Of a DNA stretch of 64,000 nt, positions 42,840-53,900 are shown in pieces (within the stretch, counting starts at the first letter, position 1; every line of letters begins with the position of its first letter). The notes below the pieces were generated by a model, which saw only the letters and a program-made list of their open reading frames with translations, had not been told where the DNA came from and ran no database searches. This stretch comes from Balneolaceae bacterium (GTDB lineage Bacteria; Bacteroidota; Rhodothermia; Balneolales; Balneolaceae), in contig CP051242.1 in NCBI GenBank assembly GCA_017795005.1, positions 2,318,976 through 2,382,975 of the forward strand, given 5' to 3'. Made by a program: the position numbers and the translations under genes.

Positions 42840-44375
42840 ATGGAAAAAAACACTCCTTCAATTTACATTGGTTTCTTATTCTTCTTAATAAGCATTTTAG
42901 GATGTAAATCTTTGTCGAACACAACTCCGGTTAATTCTACTCACCCAAAAATTGAAAGAGAGTTTAGAGGTGCCTGGGTAGCTTCAGTGGCTAATATTAA
43001 TTGGCCAAGCAGACCCGGGCTTTCCGTTGATGTCATGAAATCAGAAGCAATTTATTTACTTGATTTACTAAGTGAGACAAATTTTAATGCAGTAGTGTTG
43101 CAGGTTAGACCACAAGCTGATGCTTTATATAATAGTGATTTAGAACCCTGGTCCTATTATTTGACAGGTGAACAAGGAAAAGCTCCTGATTATAATTTTG
43201 ATCCATTACAATTCTGGATTGATGAAGCTCATAAAAGAGGAATTGAACTGCATGCATGGCTAAACCCTTACCGAGCTCATCATACTACAGGAGGTAAAAT
43301 TTCTGACCATTCTGTAGTAAAAAAGAAGCCGGAAATGGTACTTGAGCTGAAAAATGGATATTGGTGGTTCGACCCATCTTTAAAGGAAACCCAGGAGCAT
43401 TCATTCAACGTGGTTATGGATATAGTAAAACGATATGATGTGGATGGAATCCATTTTGATGACTACTTTTATCCCTACCCGGATTATAATAATGGGGAAG
43501 ATTTCCCGGACCATAAAAGTTGGGAACAGTATCAAAATTCGGGAGGAAAATTAAGTCGAGGAGATTGGAGACGAAAATCTGTAAATGATTTTATCTCAAA
43601 AGTGTATACCTCTATCAAAAAAGAAAAGCCTCATGTTAAGTTTGGATTAAGTCCATTTGGTATTTGGAGACCTGGGTATCCAAATTCGATACAAGGTTTT
43701 GACCAATATGATGTCTTGTATGCAGATGCTAAAAAATGGCTTAATGAAGGTTGGATTGATTATTTCACACCTCAATTATATTGGCCAATAAACCAAATCC
43801 CTCAAAGTTTCCCCGTTTTGTTAGGTTGGTGGAATAATGAGAATACCAAAAACCGATTTATTTGGCCGGGGATGAGTATTGGCAGATTGAGTGGAGAAAG
43901 GCAGCTTGATGAGGTTTTAAATCAAATTATGATTACCCGCGGAATGAATTCCGATGCCCCAGGAACTATTCATTGGAGCATCGCACCTCTGGTAAATAAT
44001 GATTCATTACGAATCGATCTAAAAAACGGGCCTTACCGAACTCTCGCCATGGTTCCTGAAATGACATGGGGGAAAATCGAAAAAAAAGCTCTTTCTCCTG
44101 ATCTAAGAATAGAATATCAAAGGAATGGGACTATTTTAATTAACTCTGAAATGGTAAATAAAGATATTTCGAAATGGGTGGTTTACACAAAGTATGGGGA
44201 ATCCTGGTCAGTAAGATTTTTCAATAGAGAAACAAACATATTCCCAGTTAATTATTATAAGATATCCTATCCTCTTAAAAGAATTGATATCATTGAAAAA
44301 ATCGAAGTGACCTATATCAACAAGTTCGGAAAAGAGAGTACTCCCTTCATTTTAATTCCAGAAATAAAATTCTAG
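42840..44375 (+). CDS. GHL10-type glycoside hydrolase lipoprotein
   Basis: A 511-aa lipoprotein: lipobox SILGC (Cys22), then a DUF187/GHL10 (beta/alpha)8 barrel with EFRGAWVASVANINWPSRPG, VVLQVRPQADALY, LHAWLNPYRAHHTTGG, GIHFDDYFYPYPD and FGLSPFGIWRPG. Relatives cleave uncommon bacterial cell-surface or peptidoglycan-related glycans. The C-terminal about 90 residues are beta-rich. It is probably outer-membrane anchored. An 81-base gap precedes the metalloprotease gene. Confidence 0.9.
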   Translation: MEKNTPSIYIGFLFFLISILGCKSLSNTTPVNSTHPKIEREFRGAWVASVANINWPSRPGLSVDVMKSEAIYLLDLLSETNFNAVVLQVRPQADALYNSDLEPWSYYLTGEQGKAPDYNFDPLQFWIDEAHKRGIELHAWLNPYRAHHTTGGKISDHSVVKKKPEMVLELKNGYWWFDPSLKETQEHSFNVVMDIVKRYDVDGIHFDDYFYPYPDYNNGEDFPDHKSWEQYQNSGGKLSRGDWRRKSVNDFISKVYTSIKKEKPHVKFGLSPFGIWRPGYPNSIQGFDQYDVLYADAKKWLNEGWIDYFTPQLYWPINQIPQSFPVLLGWWNNENTKNRFIWPGMSIGRLSGERQLDEVLNQIMITRGMNSDAPGTIHWSIAPLVNNDSLRIDLKNGPYRTLAMVPEMTWGKIEKKALSPDLRIEYQRNGTILINSEMVNKDISKWVVYTKYGESWSVRFFNRETNIFPVNYYKISYPLKRIDIIEKIEVTYINKFGKESTPFILIPEIKF

Positions 44376-44456
44376 TACTTATAAAACTATTTTACGAACA
44401 GCTCCCTCTTTTTTATCTAATTTGCTACAATAAATTAACTACAGTTTTTTACTCTG

Positions 44457-46928
44457 ATGACTAACAGAACTACTAAAATATTTACACTTTTACTTTCTAT
44501 AAGTTTAATTCTGGGATGTAGTGGTACAAAAAACACTGCAAATAATTCTTCACCTCAGAATAACCAAAAACAAGCCCGAGCAGCTTCCTCAAATGGTATT
44601 AAACCTTTTTCTGAAGTCATTAAGTCATCTGCTGAAAAAGACGAAGGATTATTTAATGTTTACCAACAAGGCGAAGATATTTTATTTGAAATACCAAACG
44701 ACTTATTAGGTCGCGAAATGCTCTTGGTTAGCAGGGTTGCGGGTGTTCCCCCTGGGTTTTCCGGATTTAATTCTGCAGGATCTAAGTCTGAAGAACAAGT
44801 CATCTCCTTTAACCGAAATGGAGATAAAGTATTCATCCGAAAAAAATCATATAACGCAGTAGCAAATGAAGATGATCCGGTACTTAGTTCTGTAATTGCT
44901 AACAATCTGGAGCCAGTGCTAGCAACTTTTGACATTGAAGCGTTAAGTGAAGACTCTTCGGGAGTAGTTATTGATGTAACTGATTTTTTTACCAGTGATG
45001 TAGAAGCAATTAGTGGACTCTCTTCTTTCCAAAGAAGAAATTATCAGGTGAGAAGACTTGATTCAGATCGCAGTATGGTAGAATCAATTAAAAGCTTCCC
45101 GGAGAATATTGAAGTCCGACAGTTAATGACTTACATCTCTGCGAACCCTCCTTCAAGTAGAGATGCCCAGACCCTTACCCTTTTAACAAGTCAGTCTATG
45201 GTTCTACTTCCCGAAGAACCCATGATGAAGCGTTATGCAGATTACCGTGTTGGATATTTTTCTATTCGCCAAATCGATTACAGCTCAGATGCACCTAAAG
45301 CAGAAACTAAAGAGTACATCCGGAGATGGAGACTGGAACCTAAAGATCCGGAAGCATATGCCCGTGGAGAGCTAGTAGAGCCGGTAACACCGATTGTATA
45401 TTACCTTGATCCGGCTACTCCGGAGAAATACAGATCATATATCATACAAGGTGTATTAGATTGGAATGAAGCATTTGAAGCTGCAGGATTTAAAAACGCT
45501 GTTCAACCAAAACTCCCTCCTTCTCCTGAAGAAGATCCTGACTGGAGTCCGGAAGATATCCGATATTCGACGATCAGATGGGTTGCTAGTACGGTTAGAA
45601 ACGCAGTTGGGCCGAGTGTTTCAGATCCTCGTTCCGGAGAAATAATTGAGAGTGATATCGTTTGGTATCATAATCATATGCGTTCCTATCGTAATCGTTT
45701 GATGATTGAAACCGGCGCAGCTAATCCAGCTGCCCGTTCACTTCAGCTTCCTGATGAGTTAATTGGAGAAACTATGAGAAGAGTAATATCTCACGAAATC
45801 GGTCATGCAATCGGTCTTCCACATAATATGCAGGCAAGTGCTGCTTACCCGGTTGATTCACTACGTTCCGGTACTTTTACGCAGGAATGGGGAATTGCAA
45901 CTACAATAATGGAGTATGCCCGACAAAACTATATTGCTCAGCCTGGCGACGAAAATATTCGTTTTATCAGACAAATCGGTCCATATGATAAATACTCTGT
46001 GAACTGGGGCTATCGTGTGATCCCATCAGCTGAAACACCGGAAGATGAGAAAGCTATTCTCGATTCATGGATTGAAGAAAAAGCAGATGATCCCGTTTAT
46101 CGTTTTGCCTCCTCAACCGGATACGATCCTTCAGCTCAAACAGAAGACTTATCCAATGATCCCGTTAAAGCTAGTACCTATGGTTTAATGAACCTAAAGC
46201 GAGTGGTTCCTAATTTAATTGAATGGACTTCTGAAGCTGGAGAGGATTATACAGAACTTACTGAGATATATCGTGAACTGGTTGGACAATGGTCGAGATA
46301 CGCCCGACATGTTGCCACCAATATTGGAGGTGTATACCAAACCCGTAAAACTTCTGATCAAAATGGTTGGGTTTACACGCCAGTTTCAAAAGAGTATCAA
46401 AAAGAAGCAATGGAGTTTTTAAATGAACATGCTTTTTCAACTCCGGCTTGGCTATTGGATGAAGATATTCTCAGAAGAATCGAGCATAACGGAGCGGTAG
46501 AACGTATAAAAAATCTTCAGGCTGGCATTCTCAGATCCACTATGAACGCAGGTGTAATGACTAGACTATCAGAACAGGAATCATTTGATGATAATGCCTA
46601 TTCCCTACTTGAGATGTTAGGTGATTTAAGACAGGGAATCTGGAGTGAAGTTTATAACAATCAATCTACGAATGCATACAGACGTTCCCTTCAGAGAGAG
46701 TACATAAGTTATATACACACTATGTTTGAAGATGATGTAATTGAAGGCAGATTCGGATCCCCTGATTTAGATATCAAAGATTCGGATATCCGTCCGGCTC
46801 TTCGCTCTGAGTTGGTTCAATTACGATCTGATGTACGAAGTGCCCGATCAAATATCAGAGATCGGGCAACCCGTGCTCATCTTGATGATATAACGGCTCG
46901 AATAGATGAAATACTTGATCAGGATTAG
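44457..46928 (+). CDS. Zinc-dependent metalloprotease lipoprotein (DUF5117/DUF5118 type)
   Basis: An 823-aa protein with lipobox LILGC and the extended zinc motif HEIGHAIGLPH (His446, Glu447, His450, His456), of the metzincin-like HExxHxxGxxH kind. The upstream half contains the DUF5117-type region with VSRVAGVPPGFSGFN, and VIYYLDPATPEKY precedes the catalytic domain. It is likely a periplasmic or outer-membrane protease; the substrates are unknown. A strong terminator follows. Confidence 0.9.
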   Translation: MTNRTTKIFTLLLSISLILGCSGTKNTANNSSPQNNQKQARAASSNGIKPFSEVIKSSAEKDEGLFNVYQQGEDILFEIPNDLLGREMLLVSRVAGVPPGFSGFNSAGSKSEEQVISFNRNGDKVFIRKKSYNAVANEDDPVLSSVIANNLEPVLATFDIEALSEDSSGVVIDVTDFFTSDVEAISGLSSFQRRNYQVRRLDSDRSMVESIKSFPENIEVRQLMTYISANPPSSRDAQTLTLLTSQSMVLLPEEPMMKRYADYRVGYFSIRQIDYSSDAPKAETKEYIRRWRLEPKDPEAYARGELVEPVTPIVYYLDPATPEKYRSYIIQGVLDWNEAFEAAGFKNAVQPKLPPSPEEDPDWSPEDIRYSTIRWVASTVRNAVGPSVSDPRSGEIIESDIVWYHNHMRSYRNRLMIETGAANPAARSLQLPDELIGETMRRVISHEIGHAIGLPHNMQASAAYPVDSLRSGTFTQEWGIATTIMEYARQNYIAQPGDENIRFIRQIGPYDKYSVNWGYRVIPSAETPEDEKAILDSWIEEKADDPVYRFASSTGYDPSAQTEDLSNDPVKASTYGLMNLKRVVPNLIEWTSEAGEDYTELTEIYRELVGQWSRYARHVATNIGGVYQTRKTSDQNGWVYTPVSKEYQKEAMEFLNEHAFSTPAWLLDEDILRRIEHNGAVERIKNLQAGILRSTMNAGVMTRLSEQESFDDNAYSLLEMLGDLRQGIWSEVYNNQSTNAYRRSLQREYISYIHTMFEDDVIEGRFGSPDLDIKDSDIRPALRSELVQLRSDVRSARSNIRDRATRAHLDDITARIDEILDQD

Positions 46929-46933
46929 TCCTA

Positions 46934-46966
46934 AAAAAGGCTCCAAAATAGAGCCTTTTCTTTTTT
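46934..46966 (+). terminator. Terminator after the metalloprotease gene
   Basis: AAAAGGCTC / GAGCCTTTT forms a 9-bp stem with a seven-base loop, then C and six T. Confidence 0.9.
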
Positions 46967-47053
46967 CTGTCTTTCTCTCCTCTGCATTAACATAAGATGA
47001 TTCTAATCGCATTTAATTCAGGATAGCGCCAAATTTGGGGATTAATTATCATC

Positions 47054-49174
47054 ATGTATAAGAAGTTAACCCTACGGAACCGGATTTTTCTTATTACCTC
47101 GTGCCTTATCCTCCTCGCATACGCACTGGTACTATTATTCTTACGCCCTAAATACAGGGAAGCAATTATTAATGAGCGTACTACTATTGTTTCTCAATTA
47201 CAGGAGTATTCACTCCGAAGAACTGATGAAACTATTCGAAACTGGTTAAATGCTACTTCTATACTTGCAGAAAATATTAGTTCGAATCCGGGTGAAACGG
47301 AAGGAATTGTTCGCGGAGCAATTAATTACACCCCTGGATTAGTAAGAATTACTTTGTCTGAAGAAGGTTCAGATGAAATGTTGGACTTCACCCGTACCAT
47401 TTATCAGGGATTAAATTTCCCTGGTTCGGTGAACGAATGGTACGAATCAAGATTGGATCAAAGAGTTAACGTTGCATGGCTCCCTGACACAACCGATGTG
47501 ATTGATATTTTTATTGCACAACGTGTTATACAAATAGATTTGGGGAACGGGGATCAGTTGTTATTTACGTTAAACATGTTTTTTGACGCCAAGAGACTCA
47601 CATATGAACTCATCGATATTCCTCTTGGTGACGGAAAATACAAAGCGAATATCGTAAGTGATCTTGGTCAGCATATTGTTATCGACGATTTCACTTTCCC
47701 TTCTGAACTTTTTGGGGATGCTAGTTTTTCAGAAGAAAAGGAAATAAGCTTTAATAATGACCGATGGTTTGTAATGTCATCACGCTTCGAAACCATTCCT
47801 TTTTGGCATCTAATAGCTGTAGAAGATGATTTTGTACTGGAGCCAGTAAACCGGCTGATATTGTTTTCATTATTTGCCGGACTTGGTATCCTCTTCCTTA
47901 TGGTGATTGTGAGCTGGTATGTAAGTAACAGAATGAATAAACCTATTTCACAAATTCTGGAAGATGTAGATCACATCAGTAATCTTGAGTTTGATCATTC
48001 CATTCGAAAAGTTGATTTGCCTGAATTTGGAGTAATGCAAGAAACACTAGAAGACATTCGCATCACTCTTCATCGGTATCAAAAAATTAATGTTGAAAAA
48101 ATAATCCTCGAAGAATGGAAAAACAGGTATATGATGACCTATTCCGAGGACTTTATTGGTATTCTTGATAATGATGGCAAGTTCAGATTTGCCAATAATC
48201 ACTTTGTCCAGTTTATCGAATCGTTTGGCTTTAACCCAAAAGAAGTAACATTTGATGAACTCCTGAATACCTCTAAACTGGAATTAAGTAAGTCGAACCA
48301 GACGGTTCATTATCCAAACCCTTATACGATAAAGATAAATCAGGCTGAACTCGCTCATTTTATGGATGAGGAAACAACTTATTTTTATGATTATCAGTAC
48401 GTGGCTTTCGAAGATGAACAGAATAATTCACAGGGCGCACTTGTAGTTCTTCACGATAAAACAAAAGATCGTTTACTAGATATTAAACGTACAGACATGA
48501 TTAATATCATTGTTCATGAGCTTAAAAACCCAATTACCGGTGTTGTCGGTTTATCAAAAATTATGATTGATAACACTGAAATGAGTGTTGAAGAAAATCA
48601 AGAGTTATTGAAAGAGATCTATCTTTCTGGTGAACGAATGAACGACCTTGTTAATCGTTTTCTGGATGTACAACGGCTTGAGCATGGAAGGATTCCGGTT
48701 GAGTTTAATCCGGTAGACCTGTTCCATCTGGTAAATGATGTAAAGAGTATATCGAACGCATTATTGTCACAGAAGAACCTTAAAATTACGATTTCCGCAA
48801 AAGGGACAAGTTTCATAGTTTCCGGTGGCAAGGATTTGTTGTTTGATGCGGTACAAAACCTTGTTAGCAACGCAATTAAGTATGGTGATCCTGATCGTAC
48901 AATAGATATTGAACTGGAAGATAACTCAGATCATATTGAAGTAAGTGTTACCGATCACGGTTATGGAATCAGTATTGAAGACCAACAGAAAGTGTTTGAT
49001 AAGTTTTTCAGGGTTCGTTCTAACATCAAATCCGCCAAAGAAAAAGGAACCGGACTGGGATTAGCTTACGTTAAAGAAATTATGCACAGACACAATGGTG
49101 ACGTACAACTTGAATCTAATGAGGAAATAGGTAGCCGGTTTACCTTGATCTTTCCAAAAGATGAAACTGAATAA
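47054..49174 (+). CDS. Membrane PAS sensor histidine kinase
   Basis: A 706-aa kinase: membrane helix at about 10-30, a periplasmic region of about 240 residues, a second helix at about 274-297, HAMP (about 300-345), a PAS domain (about 370-470), HisKA with phospho-acceptor His488 in VHELKNPITG, and HATPase with NLVSNAIKYG, DHGYGIS and GTGLGLAY. No response regulator is adjacent. The next two genes start five and seven bases after each stop, so the kinase is co-transcribed with a FecR-like and a giant PKD protein. Confidence 0.9.
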   Translation: MYKKLTLRNRIFLITSCLILLAYALVLLFLRPKYREAIINERTTIVSQLQEYSLRRTDETIRNWLNATSILAENISSNPGETEGIVRGAINYTPGLVRITLSEEGSDEMLDFTRTIYQGLNFPGSVNEWYESRLDQRVNVAWLPDTTDVIDIFIAQRVIQIDLGNGDQLLFTLNMFFDAKRLTYELIDIPLGDGKYKANIVSDLGQHIVIDDFTFPSELFGDASFSEEKEISFNNDRWFVMSSRFETIPFWHLIAVEDDFVLEPVNRLILFSLFAGLGILFLMVIVSWYVSNRMNKPISQILEDVDHISNLEFDHSIRKVDLPEFGVMQETLEDIRITLHRYQKINVEKIILEEWKNRYMMTYSEDFIGILDNDGKFRFANNHFVQFIESFGFNPKEVTFDELLNTSKLELSKSNQTVHYPNPYTIKINQAELAHFMDEETTYFYDYQYVAFEDEQNNSQGALVVLHDKTKDRLLDIKRTDMINIIVHELKNPITGVVGLSKIMIDNTEMSVEENQELLKEIYLSGERMNDLVNRFLDVQRLEHGRIPVEFNPVDLFHLVNDVKSISNALLSQKNLKITISAKGTSFIVSGGKDLLFDAVQNLVSNAIKYGDPDRTIDIELEDNSDHIEVSVTDHGYGISIEDQQKVFDKFFRVRSNIKSAKEKGTGLGLAYVKEIMHRHNGDVQLESNEEIGSRFTLIFPKDETE

Positions 49175-49179
49175 AAAGA

Positions 49180-50952
49180 ATGAATAAAACGGTATTAAGC
49201 AGTCTTCTGATATTATTAGTTTCGTCTTATTCCGTTTTCGGACAAAACAATACAGTTACCTTCCCTTCTTCAGAGCTCCAACAAATGGCTCTCCGATATT
49301 CCGGAAACACGTTAAATTGGCCGGTAATTGTTAGCCTGGCTGATCATGATATTCCAAGCAATACTTTTAGTTTATCCTCCGCTGATATACTACAGCTTCA
49401 AAACCTATCAAATGTTTCTTCCGAAGTTTCTGAAAGTGAGGATAAAATGAAAGAACTGATTTCTTCAGGAGCAACTATATTCGCAAAAGAAAAGCTTAAT
49501 GAAGTAAATACTTTGCACAAAGAATACATAGACGCGATCCAGGCCGGAGAACTTGAAATTGCCCTTGAAAAAGGCTCTGCTATTCCCGACGCTGTAAGCG
49601 AACTTGAAGTTACTTTAACTGAAAACAGACTGGTACAGGTTCAGGCTCAGTTAGCTAAAAAAGAAGGCAATGTAGATAAACGTCTAGGGCTTTTGGGAGG
49701 TTGGAATGACGCTGTTATCGGAGACCTTTTTAAAGAATCTGATGGATTAAGAACATTAGCAGAAAGCTATGCCAGCCTTGCGTTTACAGATGGTAGCTCA
49801 GTACAGGTTGACCCAAATACAGTCGCTGTAATAAGGAAATCCAGAATCGATAAACTGGATGAAAGTGCCGATACTGAGATAAGTCTTGTTCAAGGCGGTT
49901 TATTGGCAAAACTATCTGCTGCCGGAAAAGAGAAAAGTCGATATATATTAAATGCAGGCGCCTCCACATCTGAATTAAAAACTCAGAATTTTTATGCAGA
50001 ATCTGATGGAAATGAAACGGTAAAACTAACCAATTACGATGGTGTTGCAGACATTAGTGCTAATGATGTTACGATCACTATAAAAAAGAATGAAGGAACT
50101 ATTGTGAGGGAAGGTCAACCCCCCGCTCCTCCCATTCAATTATTACCTGCTCCAAAACTTGCCTGGTCAACCACTGATACGATCGTTTATCGAGATAACA
50201 TCGTCTTTTCTTTTAATCCTGTTCTTGATGCCGCATCATACCGGGTTCAATACAGTTCAAGTCCATCTTTTGATAAAGATATTAATGAAATCACCTTACG
50301 GTCTACTTCCACTGCTATTCAAAACTTAGCTCTTGGAAGAACCTATATAAGAGTTCAGGCGGTTGATGAGCTTGGATTAAGAGGCCCTTACACTGAAGCC
50401 ACACGAGTAATTAGAAATGTAGATAATCAGCCGCCACCTCTATTTATTGATGGTTTTGAAAATAATATCATCTTTACACTCGATAACTCCTATATGATTC
50501 AGGGGGTAACAGAGCCCGATGCAAGACTGGAATTTGATAATAGAAGAATCCCGGTGCAACGTTCAGGCCAGTTTATTTATCAAATTCAAAACCTTCAAAC
50601 CGATCAAACTATAATTGCAAAAGCTGTTGACGGATCTGGTAATACTAATGAGCAACAAGTAAGAATTGTAAAACTTACCGAATCTGAATTATTTTCATTC
50701 TCGCTGAGTGGCGCTACTTTAGGACAAACTATTAGAGTTAACAGACCTACAGTAACCTTATCATCTACCGCATATCCGGGACTGGAAGTGATTATTAATA
50801 ATGAAGGTAACACCCGAAGAGTACAAACTGATTCTCAAGGTAGATGGGGTATAACAATGAACATGCAACAAGGTGAACTTTCTGTTACATTTAGAGATAT
50901 TAAATCTGGTGTAGATTACCTTACTAAATCATTTACAGTACAAGCTAATTAG
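49180..50952 (+). CDS. FecR-like domain protein with Ig repeats
   Basis: A 590-aa exported protein (signal peptide about 1-21, SYSVFGQ). Residues 150-330 resemble a FecR/LysM-type domain (FTDGSSVQVDPNTVAVIRKS, VQGGLLAKL, GVADISANDVTIT). After a proline linker (GQPPAPPIQLLPAPKLAW) there are fibronectin/Ig-like segments (about 335-590). There is no sigma factor or anti-sigma partner nearby, so it is not a classical iron-signalling FecR. It may be a periplasmic or surface partner of the neighbouring PKD protein and kinase. Confidence 0.75.
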   Translation: MNKTVLSSLLILLVSSYSVFGQNNTVTFPSSELQQMALRYSGNTLNWPVIVSLADHDIPSNTFSLSSADILQLQNLSNVSSEVSESEDKMKELISSGATIFAKEKLNEVNTLHKEYIDAIQAGELEIALEKGSAIPDAVSELEVTLTENRLVQVQAQLAKKEGNVDKRLGLLGGWNDAVIGDLFKESDGLRTLAESYASLAFTDGSSVQVDPNTVAVIRKSRIDKLDESADTEISLVQGGLLAKLSAAGKEKSRYILNAGASTSELKTQNFYAESDGNETVKLTNYDGVADISANDVTITIKKNEGTIVREGQPPAPPIQLLPAPKLAWSTTDTIVYRDNIVFSFNPVLDAASYRVQYSSSPSFDKDINEITLRSTSTAIQNLALGRTYIRVQAVDELGLRGPYTEATRVIRNVDNQPPPLFIDGFENNIIFTLDNSYMIQGVTEPDARLEFDNRRIPVQRSGQFIYQIQNLQTDQTIIAKAVDGSGNTNEQQVRIVKLTESELFSFSLSGATLGQTIRVNRPTVTLSSTAYPGLEVIINNEGNTRRVQTDSQGRWGITMNMQQGELSVTFRDIKSGVDYLTKSFTVQAN

Positions 50953-50959
50953 AGGATTC

Positions 50960-53900
50960 ATGTTCAAACGAATTACACTCGTTTTAGTAGTTCTTTTATT
51001 AAGTGTTCCTGGGTTCAGCCAGGAAATTTATCTTTCTATTTCCGGACGTACTTCCTCTATCGTCAGCGGAGATAATCGTCATCAATATGATATTTGGATT
51101 AAACCAGAAGCTGGAGCTCAACCCGGAATTCTTCAAATTTTTGATGCAGGGCTCGGAGGAGCAGTAGACTTAATAACTCAGGAAGACCCTAATACTATTA
51201 CAACCTTCGATTTATATTCTTTCGATGAGGTTTTCCAAAAAAATGGAAATTCTGTTACACAGAAAACAACCCCTTCTACTCCTACTAATCAACTTATAGC
51301 AAAAGCTGAAGAACGTTTCAGGAACCGCTGGGTACCATTGGCAAATATCCCATCTGCCGGAAATGGATACATTGTAAGGGTATATACTGATCAGGGAGAT
51401 GATGTAAATAGTTTTAATCTCAGAGTAGTTGGAGCGAATGGTCAGGTTTTAAGCGGTTCTTCCTGGAAAATAATAGCCGTAGATCTTTCTATCGGGGTTT
51501 ATCGTTCAACAGCAAATACTCTTTATCAACTCAAGCCTTACGTAGAAAATCAAACATCTGGTACACCCGATTTAGTTGTAAGTGGAGAAGAAGATTCTCA
51601 GGTTAATAAAATTGACGCATTTGGAAACACTTATCCTGTTTCCAATTCACAAATACCTGATACCCGATTTGGAATCAATAATAACTGGGGACTTCAATTA
51701 AGTGGCTCCAGAAGCAGAATTAATACCTTAACCGTTTTTGGGAACAATCAACCCGTTTTATGGGAATTTGAACCTGTTGCTCTGACGGAATTTGAAAAGC
51801 CATTGCTGACGATTAATGAAATTGAAGCTGCGCAATGTACCGAAAAGAGATTTGAACTCACCGGAACAGTTTTTACCCAAAGGGATTTAGCTAACGCTCG
51901 TTGGGTTTTAAGAAATACAAATATTGGCTCGGGGGCCTCTCCCACTATTGCCTTTGAAGACCGAGGCCAAATTCCTGTTGATGTATTAATTCCAAATGAT
52001 CGTTCTTATTTCCCTCAATATTGGGCGTATAACAAAATTGTATTTGTAAATACACCCCCAATTGCTCGTCTTGTTTCCCCAAAAGAAATTATTTCGCCTT
52101 CTGAAATACTAACCCTATCTGCTGCTGAATCTTATGATCTAGAGGGTCAGGAAGTAACTATTACCTGGTTTGTAAATGGAACAAGAAGAGCAACCGGTTC
52201 CACATTTAACTTTTCAAATACTATTTCCGGGTTATATACCATTTCTATTCAGGTTACTGATGGGGGCGCCTCTCAAAGATGTAGTATTGCTCAGGAACAA
52301 ATTAATGTTAGAGTAAATACTCAACCATATGCAGAAATCGACGTTGTTCCTGTTTCCGGAACCGATGATCCAATTGTTCTCAAAGTAACTAATCAAACTG
52401 ATTCCGATAATGATGCCCTGAGCTATAGCTGGGCTGGTATTGGAGTTCAACAGGGTGAAACATCAGATAGTATTATAGTCCGGCATCAGGAACCGGGAGT
52501 GTATCCAGTTCGATTAACCGTGAACGACGGTTCGGGAGCTCAAAATGCGATTTACTCTGTGAACAGAGTGTATGAAGTGAATGCTGCCCCTATTCCGGTG
52601 TTTTCAGTACCGGCTAATGTTGCTCCGGGTGATGTTTTTCCTCTTAACGCGATTGAATCTTCCGATCCCAATCAGGACGAATTAGAATACATCTGGCAGG
52701 TTAATAATGAAGAAGTAGCCAGAGGCGATATCTCTACTCTATCTTTAAGTGAGCCAGGCATTTATGACATTAAACTTATTGTTGATGATAAGCGCGAAGT
52801 GAGTAACTCGGTTCAGTCATTAACGAATAGAATTCAGGTTAATGCACCACCACAGCCAGTTATAACAGCTGTTCCGGTTACATCAAATGCCAACGTCAAT
52901 TTCGAAGCTACACAAAGTGTTGATACAGAATCTGAAATTCAAACTTTCAACTGGGATTTTGGAGACGGTAACCGTGCTTCTGGTCCAAGAGTAAGTCACA
53001 CTTATCAACAAACCGGAAGTTATACAGTTAAACTTACTGTTGATGATGGGGCTAACTTAAGAAACAGTGTTCAGACCTCTGAACATGTAATTGTAGTAAA
53101 CAGTTATCCCGTTTCTGATTTCTCCTCTCCTGCAGTAGTTTCACCAGGTGTTCCTTTTACCGTTGATGGAAGTTTAAGTACCGATGCCGATGGATCCATA
53201 ACAAGATATGAGTGGTCTACAAATGGTAATCCGGCTGGTACTGGTCAAACTAATTCAATTACTCTGACTAATCCCGGTCTGCATACTATTTCACTTTCAG
53301 TAAATGATAATTCAGGTTTTGATCAGGCTAAAGGTTTCAAATCAAAACTAATTCGGGTTAATGAAGCTCCCGTACCTGTTTGGAGAACCGATCCTGTGGA
53401 ACTAATACCTGATACAGAAATTAAATTTCTTGCTGATAAATCTTTCGATAATGACGGATCCATAGATTCCTATCTGTGGGAATTTGAAGACGGAACTGAG
53501 TTGAAAGGAATGCAAATTCAGCGAATTTTTACTGAAGGTGGTCCAAAACGATTCACACTCACCGTGACTGATAATGACCGTCTTGAAAATTCTACTTCAG
53601 TAATCGAAGGTATTGTAAATGTAAACCATCAACCTTACATCGTAACTGAACCTGTAGTGCGTTCGAATTCAACTACGGTACGTCTTGATGCATCAAAGAG
53701 CTATGATTTAGATAACGACGCTCTTTCATTTGAATGGACTTTACCGGATGGCACCAAACGACGTGAATCTACGTTCAGTTGGACTGCACCTGAACCAGGA
53801 ATTCATTTTATAGGATTAACAGTTAAAGATGGTCTTGGTCTGGGTAATAGTACAAATACCGAGTCAGTTCGGGTTATGGTTAACAGACCTGTTCAGGCTG

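Noticed and set aside
49180-50952. FecR iron-signalling system
   Set aside because: No ECF sigma factor or TonB receptor nearby.
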